NCBI GenBank assembly: GCA_910584215.1
Contig: CAJTYI010000005.1
Location: forward strand, 1-32,875
Direction: 5' to 3'
Length of the DNA stretch: 32,875 nucleotides
Source: an uncultured Roseburia sp.
GTDB taxonomy: Bacteria > Bacillota > Clostridia > Lachnospirales > Lachnospiraceae
Shown here: piece by piece, positions 7,947 to 13,558 of the stretch
Position numbering within the stretch: position 1 is the first letter of the stretch
Layout: each line of letters opens with the position of its first letter
The notes under the pieces: generated by a model
What the model was told of the DNA's origin: nothing
Databases searched by the model: none
What the model saw: the letters and a program-made list of their open reading frames with translations, nothing else
Made by a program: the position numbers and the translations under genes

Positions 7947-8585
7947 TTATAACGGTATGTTGCTTTTTCCTGTCTCTGTGACCTTGTATCTCAAAATTGT
8001 TTTTAAGTTGGCTTCTTTTGTACGGTTGGCATGATTCAAATAAATTTCACGATGCTCTTTTCCAATACGCCTGTAACCGTGTTCCATGCAATAGTTGTCC
8101 ATACGCTCAAATGATGCGGGTTCATCGTCATACGCTCCTTTGTGCAATACTTGAATACATCTGCCATCACAGATTGATTCAAAAGAAATATCTGTGAGAT
8201 ACGGATTGTCTTTCTTACTTTTAGCAACCTCTTGTGCATGATGAAACATTTCTCCGGTAATAAAATCTGGCTGTCGTATCATGATGCGGTACTGCAATTC
8301 TTCTTTTACCAAATATTCTTTATCGGAAGCCGTGCTCCAGATTCCCTCTAAAGGATATACGGCGTAGTCTGTGATTTCGCTGCTTTTTTTGGCATGTGCT
8401 TGATACGCCGCTTTGATTTTATAAGCCACGGAAAACAGAGCGGCAACCTTAACGGAAAAGACTTCATCATTGGGATTCCCATTGCCGGTAAGAAGGATAT
8501 ATTTCCAGACTGGGATATCAATCACACATGGTTTCGTCTTTACGCCATATATTTCTTGCTCCTGCTTTTTCCATTCAAGTTTCAT
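7947..8585 (-). CDS. Stand-alone GyrI-like small-molecule-binding protein
   Basis: About 212 residues, a full-length GyrI-like domain without a DNA-binding part. Landmarks are the N-terminal MKLEWKKQEQEIYGVK stretch, PVWKYILLTGNGNPND, YAVYPLEGIWS, and C-terminal CIQVLHKGAYDDEPASFERM then GYRRIGKEHREIYL, all typical of this family in Firmicutes. Members bind or hydrolyse lipophilic compounds or act as drug-sequestering proteins; the ligand here is unknown. The ATG at 8585 is preferred to an upstream TTG at 8606 because AGCGAGGA sits six bases before it. It is a single gene converging on the exporter operon and divergent from hsdM. The AraC protein at the left end carries a related domain, but no functional link is shown. 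Confidence 0.85.
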   Translation of the reverse strand: MKLEWKKQEQEIYGVKTKPCVIDIPVWKYILLTGNGNPNDEVFSVKVAALFSVAYKIKAAYQAHAKKSSEITDYAVYPLEGIWSTASDKEYLVKEELQYRIMIRQPDFITGEMFHHAQEVAKSKKDNPYLTDISFESICDGRCIQVLHKGAYDDEPASFERMDNYCMEHGYRRIGKEHREIYLNHANRTKEANLKTILRYKVTETGKSNIPL

Positions 8586-8640
8586 TTGCAATCCTCGCTT
8601 TCTCAATATAGAATTTACAGGCGAATGATATCACACATAT

Positions 8641-8659
8641 CCGGACACTGTATGTCAGG
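8641..8659 (-). promoter_or_regulatory. Operator-like inverted repeat upstream of the GyrI-like gene
   Basis: GACA (8644-8647) and TGTC (8653-8656) around a 5-base spacer, with further outer matches (CC at 8641-8642, GG at 8658-8659). It lies about 56-74 bases upstream of the preferred start on the minus strand. A TATAAA-like hexamer is adjacent, but no convincing -35 was found. It could be a site for a MerR-, PadR- or TetR-type regulator. Confidence 0.3.
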
Positions 8660-8893
8660 ATTTATAGTTCTCATAGATTTTCTTTTTTGATTACCTCCGT
8701 TTTGTCACATTCACTGTAAACACGATATGACGCGCTTTTTGGAAATGCAGTACGATTGTATCAAAATTCTATTTCAATGGATGACAAGTAAACATGAATG
8801 ATTGCCCAAATAAAAAGCAACATGGAATATGTGATTTGCAAATTGTACATACAAATCATATATGATAAAATGGACAAGAGAAGTATGCATTTA

Positions 8894-8912
8894 CAAGTTT
8901 CTGCGAAACTTG
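8894..8912 (+). promoter_or_regulatory. Operator-like palindrome in the hsdM promoter region
   Basis: CAAGTTT (8894-8900), 5-base spacer, AAACTTG (8906-8912), a perfect inverted repeat. A weak promoter (TGCACA at 8917-8922, 17 bases, TATGAT at 8940-8945) follows directly. The placement would fit control of the restriction locus, but no regulator is encoded in the locus. Confidence 0.4.
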
Positions 8913-9038
8913 AGAATGCACAAAAAACATGTGCCCATTTATGATAAAATAATTCTAGCAATCATGGCATTTGACATGCGGGCAAATGAGATATGACAAT
9001 GAACGAACAAACAAAGAAACGTCAACAGAGGAGAAAAA

Positions 9039-10637
9039 ATGGCAGAAACAGAAAATAGCAAGGATTTAATCAGCGTACTATGGAGCGGGGCGGATATTCT
9101 TCGCTCAAAAATGGATGCAAATGAATATAAGGATTATTTGCTGGGAATCGTATTTTATAAGTATCTTTCGGATTCTTTCTTAATCAAAGCATACGATTTG
9201 ATTTACGATGAAAAGCCGGGGAATATAAAGCTTGCTTTGGAGGCATATAAAGAAGAGCTCGCAGGCGATAGCGCAGAAGAGTTAAAGGAACAGATAAAAT
9301 CAGAATGTCACTATTTGATTGAGCCGGAACTCACCTATACCTGTTTTGCGGATGCTGCCCGGAGCAATTCTTTTCACCGTGAACAGCTGCAGAAGGCATT
9401 TCATAATATTGAGCAGAGCGACCCGTTATTTGCAGATTTGTTTACCGATATTGATTTGTACTCCAACCGTTTAGGCACGGGAGATCAGAAACAGAGCGAT
9501 ACGGTTTCCAATCTGATTAAGGAAATAGATAAGGCGGATTTGCTGAATTCAGATGACGAGATTCTCGGAAATGCATATGAATACCTGATCGGCCAGTTTG
9601 CTTCTGAGACGGGCAAGAAAGCGGGAGAATTTTATACGCCGCAGGCAGTATCCAAACTATTGACAAAGATAGCGATTGCAGGACAGGAGACAAAGAGGGG
9701 ATTGTCGGTATACGATCCCTGTATGGGCTCCGGTTCGCTCTTGTTGAATGCCAAAAAGTATGCGGACAAACCCGATTATATCAAATATTATGGACAGGAG
9801 TTAAACAATTCTACATACAACCTGGCGCGAATGAATATGTTCCTGCATGGAATCATACCTGAAAATCAGATTCTTCGCAATGGCGATACCCTCGACGGGG
9901 ATTGGCCGACCGGGGAAGAGACGGATTTTGATATGGTGCTTATGAATCCTCCGTACTCTGCAAAATGGAGCGCGGCCGCCGGCTTTTTGCAGGACGAGCG
10001 ATTTAGCGATTATGGTGTGCTGGCTCCAAAATCTAAGGCGGATTACGCATTTTTGCTGCATGGTCTCTATCATCTAAAGAATCATGGAACGATGGCGATT
10101 GTATTGCCGCACGGCGTGCTGTTCCGCGGTGCGGCGGAGGGTAAGATCAGAGAAAAGCTGCTTCGCGCCGGAAATATCTACGCCGTGATCGGTTTGCCGG
10201 CGAACCTTTTCTATAATACTTCCATACCGACATGTATCGTTGTGCTGAAAAAACACAGAGAGGGACGGGACGTTTTATTCATAGATGCTTCGCAAAAATT
10301 TGTCAAAGGCAAAAAGCAGAATGAAATGTCGGACGAGCACATTGACGCTGTTATGAGCCTTTACAACAACAGAGAGACAGTGGAAAAAGAAGCTTACCTT
10401 GCCAGTTTTGAGGACATAGAGAAGAACGACTTCAATCTGAATATTCCCCGTTATGTGGACAATTTTGAGAAGGAAGAGGAGATTGATTTAAACAGCCTTT
10501 TGACGAGTATGTCTGAAACGGACAGGGAACTGGAAAAGGCGCAGGGGGAGTTTTTGTCGCTTCTTAAGGATTTGACTTCTGCGGATGAAACAATTATGTC
10601 ATCATTGAATGAGCTGATCGGAAAGATGGAGAGGTGA
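9039..10637 (+). CDS. hsdM: Type I restriction-modification DNA methyltransferase (M subunit)
   Basis: A 532-residue N6-adenine methyltransferase that, with HsdS, methylates the recognition site and forms the core of the restriction complex. The HsdM N-terminal domain is visible at about 8-150 (LWSGADILRSKMDANEYKDY). Catalytic motifs follow: motif I as DPCMGSGSLLL from residue 226, and motif IV as NPPY at 303-306. The C-terminal helical part (from about 475) fits the HsdS-contacting region. The length is normal for the family. AGGAG lies about eight bases before the ATG. It is followed by hsdS with only five bases between stop and start, so the two are translationally linked. Its composition is close to that of hsdR, whereas hsdS is distinctly more AT-rich. 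Confidence 0.96.
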   Translation: MAETENSKDLISVLWSGADILRSKMDANEYKDYLLGIVFYKYLSDSFLIKAYDLIYDEKPGNIKLALEAYKEELAGDSAEELKEQIKSECHYLIEPELTYTCFADAARSNSFHREQLQKAFHNIEQSDPLFADLFTDIDLYSNRLGTGDQKQSDTVSNLIKEIDKADLLNSDDEILGNAYEYLIGQFASETGKKAGEFYTPQAVSKLLTKIAIAGQETKRGLSVYDPCMGSGSLLLNAKKYADKPDYIKYYGQELNNSTYNLARMNMFLHGIIPENQILRNGDTLDGDWPTGEETDFDMVLMNPPYSAKWSAAAGFLQDERFSDYGVLAPKSKADYAFLLHGLYHLKNHGTMAIVLPHGVLFRGAAEGKIREKLLRAGNIYAVIGLPANLFYNTSIPTCIVVLKKHREGRDVLFIDASQKFVKGKKQNEMSDEHIDAVMSLYNNRETVEKEAYLASFEDIEKNDFNLNIPRYVDNFEKEEEIDLNSLLTSMSETDRELEKAQGEFLSLLKDLTSADETIMSSLNELIGKMER

Positions 10638-10642
10638 CGGGG

Positions 10643-11863
10643 ATGGGAAAACCGAAAATTAGATTTAAGGGTTATACAGAGGATTGGGAACGGCGTAAGC
10701 TGGGGGAGATATTTGAGGAATACTCCGAAAAGAATCATCCAGAGCTCCCGGCATTAACAATTATTCAAGGTGGTGGAACAGTAAGAAGAGAGGAATCCGA
10801 CAGAAATTTAATGTATGATAAATCAAATCTTTCTGGTTACAAAAGGGTTAGGGAAGATGATTTTATTGTTCATTTGCGTTCTTTTGAAGGGGGGCTTGAA
10901 AAAGCAAACAATGATGGAATTATAAGCCCAGCATATCATACATTTCATGGAGATAAAGTTGATTCAAGATTTTATTATCCGTATTTTAGATCATTTGAAT
11001 TTATTAAAAAGAAATTGATACCACATGTGTATGGGATTAGAGATGGAAGAAGCATTGACATAGAGGGTATGAAAACAATTGAAATTCCATTTACTTCATT
11101 TGAAGAGCAGCGAGCAATTGGTAATTATCTAGATACACTTGATCACCTCATAGACGTTTATCAGCGCAAATGTGAAGATACAAAATTGCTTAAAAAATAT
11201 ATGCTTCAAAAAATGTTCCCGAAAGAGGGTGAGAGTATACCAGAAATTCGATTTGTCGGTTTTACTGAAAATTGGGAACGGCGTAAGTTGGGGGAGGTGG
11301 CTTCATCTTTTGAATATGGACTGAATGCTGCGGCAAAAGAATTCGATGGAGAAAGCAAGTATATACGAATTACTGATATAGATGATAATTCACGTGAGTT
11401 GAAAACAGAAGATATAACTACTCCAGATACAGATTTAACAGTTGCCGGAAATTATAAATTGTTAGATGGAGATATTCTGTTTGCAAGAACAGGGGCAAGT
11501 GTTGGGAAAACATATATTTACAAGGTTTCTGACGGATTAGTTTATTATGCGGGATTCTTAATAAGAGCAAGAATTAAAGGAAAATATAATGCAGAATTTG
11601 TGTTCCAAAATACACTTACAGAAGATTATAAGAGATATATTGCAATGACCTCACAGCGCTCAGGTCAGCCTGGAGTAAATGCCCAAGAGTATGCTAATTA
11701 TGAAATTATGATACCAACTAAGGCTGAACAAGAAAAAATCAGTGCCTATTTAAATGGCCTCGACCACCTCATCACCCTACACCAGCATAAGAGTGAAGAA
11801 TTGCAAAATTTAAAGAAATTTATGTTACAAAATATGATTGTGCAGGGGGAAGATTGCAAATAA
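10643..11863 (+). CDS. hsdS: Type I restriction-modification specificity subunit (S)
   Basis: About 406 residues with the usual two half-repeats. Each target-recognition domain starts with the same WERRKLGE block (residues about 15-22 and 211-218) and ends in a conserved helix (LDTLDHLIDVYQRK and LNGLDHLITLHQHK, each followed by a KKYMLQKM or KKFMLQNM block). The first domain (about 20-160) and second (about 220-370) differ from each other, so a split, two-part DNA target is expected; it cannot be read from the sequence. GTG at 10634 is possible, but ATG 10643 has GAGGTGA (10631-10637) five bases upstream. The recognition domains are clearly more AT-rich than hsdM and hsdR, as expected for exchanged DNA. 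Confidence 0.95.
   Translation: MGKPKIRFKGYTEDWERRKLGEIFEEYSEKNHPELPALTIIQGGGTVRREESDRNLMYDKSNLSGYKRVREDDFIVHLRSFEGGLEKANNDGIISPAYHTFHGDKVDSRFYYPYFRSFEFIKKKLIPHVYGIRDGRSIDIEGMKTIEIPFTSFEEQRAIGNYLDTLDHLIDVYQRKCEDTKLLKKYMLQKMFPKEGESIPEIRFVGFTENWERRKLGEVASSFEYGLNAAAKEFDGESKYIRITDIDDNSRELKTEDITTPDTDLTVAGNYKLLDGDILFARTGASVGKTYIYKVSDGLVYYAGFLIRARIKGKYNAEFVFQNTLTEDYKRYIAMTSQRSGQPGVNAQEYANYEIMIPTKAEQEKISAYLNGLDHLITLHQHKSEELQNLKKFMLQNMIVQGEDCK
10683..10708 (+). repeat. 26-bp direct repeat, copy 1, within hsdS
   Basis: A 26-bp block coding for the WERRKLGE segment at the start of target-recognition domain 1. It recurs at 11271-11296 with a single mismatch. Such repeats allow recombination between recognition domains. 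Confidence 0.9.
11271..11296 (+). repeat. 26-bp direct repeat, copy 2, within hsdS
   Basis: Second copy of the hsdS repeat, at the start of target-recognition domain 2. Recombination between the two copies would delete exactly one domain (588 bp, in frame). Confidence 0.9.
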
Positions 11864-11994
11864 TTCTGGTGGCCTTATTTCTCAATTGAAAATTGTGCAA
11901 AAGCATCGCAAATTCTCTTGATCGCAGAGCAAAATCTGATATTCTGCCCGTGATCCTCGGCATAGGATGCTTTGGAGGGAGGAGGAACGCTGAA

Positions 11995-12648
11995 TTGGGG
12001 AAATTGACATTATATCATGGCACTCCTGACGAAATTGTAGTGCCGACATATGGGCTTGGCAATGAGAAACATGATTACGGAAAGGGCTTTTATCTGACCG
12101 AACGCATAGATCTCGCCAAAGAATGGGCGGTGTGTAGACCGAACGAGGCGAATGGTTGGGTTCACAAGTATGAATTAGACACGGAGGGACTAAAGATTTT
12201 GGATTTCCAGCAGATGAATGCGCTTGCGTGGTTGGCGGAGTTGATGAAACACAGAGATGCCGCCGATACTAGGCGGTATCGTATGCTTGCAAAGAAGTTT
12301 ATTGAGAAATATGGTGTGGATTCAGGCGAGTATGATGTAATCAAAGGCTGGAGAGCGAACGCTTCTTATTTTTACATTGCAAAGGAATTTGTGCGGGACA
12401 ATATTGATATGGAAATACTGGAGGAACTACTGTCCTTGGGTGGTTTGGGTACTCAGTACTGTATCATTTCTGAATTGTCTTATTCCAAACTCCACGAGGT
12501 GGAAGACAGTCCGTATCCCGTAAATTATACCGAATTTAATGCAAAATATAATCAGCGTGATGTTATGGCAAGAAGAAATATGCGAAAGTTGATCGATTCT
12601 GATGCCAACAGGGTAACGAAGGTATTCAGCACATTGTTTGAGGAGTGA
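11995..12648 (+). CDS. DUF3990 protein, ADP-ribosyltransferase-like toxin candidate
   Basis: About 217 residues. The N-terminal 120 residues carry the DUF3990 pattern: LTLYHGTPDEIV (His 8, Gly 9, Thr 10), then DYGKGFYLT (Tyr 33) and a following A-x-EWA helix. This H...Y layout is that of the ADP-ribosyltransferase fold, the structural group to which DUF3990 is assigned; the catalytic acid cannot be placed with certainty. The substrate is unknown. The start is TTG 11995, preceded by GGAGGGAGGAGG (11974-11985); the frame is open upstream to 11893, but that stretch has no ribosome binding site and its translation looks non-coding. The next gene begins at its stop codon. It is embedded between hsdS and hsdR. 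A toxin or abortive-infection role is inferred from fold and context. Confidence 0.75.
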   Translation: MGKLTLYHGTPDEIVVPTYGLGNEKHDYGKGFYLTERIDLAKEWAVCRPNEANGWVHKYELDTEGLKILDFQQMNALAWLAELMKHRDAADTRRYRMLAKKFIEKYGVDSGEYDVIKGWRANASYFYIAKEFVRDNIDMEILEELLSLGGLGTQYCIISELSYSKLHEVEDSPYPVNYTEFNAKYNQRDVMARRNMRKLIDSDANRVTKVFSTLFEE

Positions 12649-12653
12649 TGATT

Positions 12654-13070
12654 ATGAGGGCTTATGCAGAGGATTATTTAAATGATGTTGTGGAGAATCA
12701 GGGAAAGCTTTTTGATTTTGTGGCACAGTCTTATCCTGACATGGACACAGAAGATTTTATCTGTACTTATATGGCAAGCAGGACGAGAAAGAGCATTGAT
12801 GAAGCGAAAGCCTATGTCAATACAATGGATGCCAGGACACTTTGGGCATATTTTTTAGAAACGGAAGAGTATGTTTTAAAACCCGGTAAGGCTCTTGACG
12901 GTTTTATGCCGGATTGGGTCGGGGAGTTTTATGCTTACTATCAATGGTATTATAACCTTCCGAGCGCGAGGATTATCGAGAAGGTGCCATTGGACTTCTT
13001 GAAAAAAGCTTACTATGGGCTTCATGACCTGGAACTTGATTTGGCGGTCCAGAAAGTGGGAGAAGTATAG
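12654..13070 (+). CDS. Small protein linked to the DUF3990 gene, possible antitoxin
   Basis: About 139 residues, acidic, rich in Tyr, Trp and Asp, with no signal peptide and no recognised DNA-binding motif. The first 60 residues look helical (YLNDVVENQGKLFDFVAQSY, then MASRTRKSIDEAKAYV); the middle (FLETEEYVLKPGKALDGFMPDWVGEFYAYYQW) is distinctive. No family name can be given. GTG 12645, ATG 12648 and ATG 12654 are all in frame; ATG 12654 has GAGGAG (12640-12645) at good distance. Its start lies against the stop of the DUF3990 gene, so the two are co-translated. The order toxin-first with a small acidic partner fits an antitoxin or a targeting subunit, but this is inference. Confidence 0.65.
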   Translation: MRAYAEDYLNDVVENQGKLFDFVAQSYPDMDTEDFICTYMASRTRKSIDEAKAYVNTMDARTLWAYFLETEEYVLKPGKALDGFMPDWVGEFYAYYQWYYNLPSARIIEKVPLDFLKKAYYGLHDLELDLAVQKVGEV

Positions 13071-13091
13071 AGGAGATTATTTGTTATCACA

Positions 13092-13164
13092 ATCTAGTAC
13101 AACGAATATGAATTAACTGCCACCTTGACTTGTCTGATTTTTCATCTGTTTCGTTGTACTAGAT
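13092..13164. repeat. 15-bp perfect inverted repeat
   Basis: ATCTAGTACAACGAA (13092-13106) and its exact complement (13150-13164) with 43 bases between; imperfect similarity extends on both sides to about 32 bases. The right arm is in frame with the NADAR fragment (FVVLD), so the left arm is probably an inverted duplicate of it, made by rearrangement, rather than a transposon end. Transposon or inversion origin cannot be excluded. Confidence 0.7.
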
Positions 13165-13251
13165 GGTGAAAATGGATACCTGAGTAATTGGTATCCTGCC
13201 CGCTTCGCAGTTGATGACTTGAGATTTTGCTCCATGGAGTAGTTTATGAAA
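13138..13251 (+). pseudogene. Remnant of a NADAR (YbiA-like) family gene
   Basis: A 38-codon open stretch with one internal stop reads ...VLDGENGYLSNWYPARFAV, then DDLRFCSME, stop (TAG at 13240), FMK. This matches the start of NADAR/YbiA-type proteins, where the usual pattern is G-x-LSN-W/F-Y-P-x-x-F-x-V-D-G-x-x-F-x-S-x-E-Q-Y/F-M. The TAG sits exactly where the conserved Gln is normally found, one base change from CAG. No start codon with a ribosome binding site, and none of the remaining 100 or so residues, were found in any frame downstream. NADAR enzymes remove ADP-ribose from guanine and serve as antitoxins to ADP-ribosyltransferases. A DUF3990 ADP-ribosyltransferase-like gene lies 490 bases upstream, which supports the reading. 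Confidence 0.8.
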
Positions 13252-13295
13252 GGCTCTTTTAAAGCTCCAGAATATAGAAAACGGTTTATAAGCGT

Positions 13296-13324
13296 AAGGT
13301 CATGTATATAGAGATGACCTTTTT
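13296..13324 (+). terminator. Weak hairpin with short T-run
   Basis: AAGGTCAT (13296-13303) pairs with ATGACCTT (13314-13321) over a 10-base loop, followed by TTT. It may be the terminator of the DUF3990/partner/NADAR unit, which would leave hsdR to a separate promoter. Confidence 0.4.
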
Positions 13325-13558
13325 AAGGACGAGATGAATTTTTAGCATATCATTCAGGCTGAAATTAAGATCAGGCAGTCATTAAGAAAGACAAAAGTTT
13401 GGAAACAGCATGAGCTTATTTTCACGAAGAATGCGATAAAATACATTACAAAAAATACAATTGCATCATAAAGGGGAGTACAGCGAAAAATTGATTTATA
13501 TAGGTCAATTTGTGTTTGTGCCCAATTATCGCGTGTTTATAAAGAACGGAGGGTTACG

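Larger units (their letters stand above)
8607..9038. other. AT-rich divergent intergenic region before hsdM
   Basis: No gene is supported. It holds the inverted repeat at 8641-8659, a perfect inverted repeat at 8894-8912, and two copies of TATGATAAAA (8861 and 8940) that could serve as -10 elements for hsdM. A 66-codon minus-strand open frame at 8761-8961 has neither a good start nor a recognisable product. Confidence 0.55.
13071..13558. other. Degenerate intergenic region before hsdR
   Basis: About 490 bases between the partner gene and hsdR, with no intact gene. It holds a 15-bp inverted repeat (13092-13106 and 13150-13164), a fragment of a NADAR-family gene (13138-13251), a hairpin at 13296-13324 and a stop-interrupted frame at about 13335-13472 that ends KNTIAS and has no recognised family. 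The whole stretch looks like decayed accessory DNA. hsdR presumably needs its own promoter or is read through from upstream; no convincing -35/-10 pair was found. Confidence 0.7.

Noticed and set aside
8761..8961. 66-codon minus-strand open frame
   Set aside because: AT-rich hydrophobic translation with no ribosome binding site and no recognisable family; it overlaps the hsdM promoter region.
11893..11994. N-terminal extension of the DUF3990 gene
   Set aside because: In frame, but without a ribosome binding site; the strong site at 11974-11985 supports TTG 11995.
13335..13472. Stop-interrupted frame ending KNTIAS before hsdR
   Set aside because: No family pattern, no start with ribosome binding site, and an in-frame stop; noted only as possible decayed DNA.
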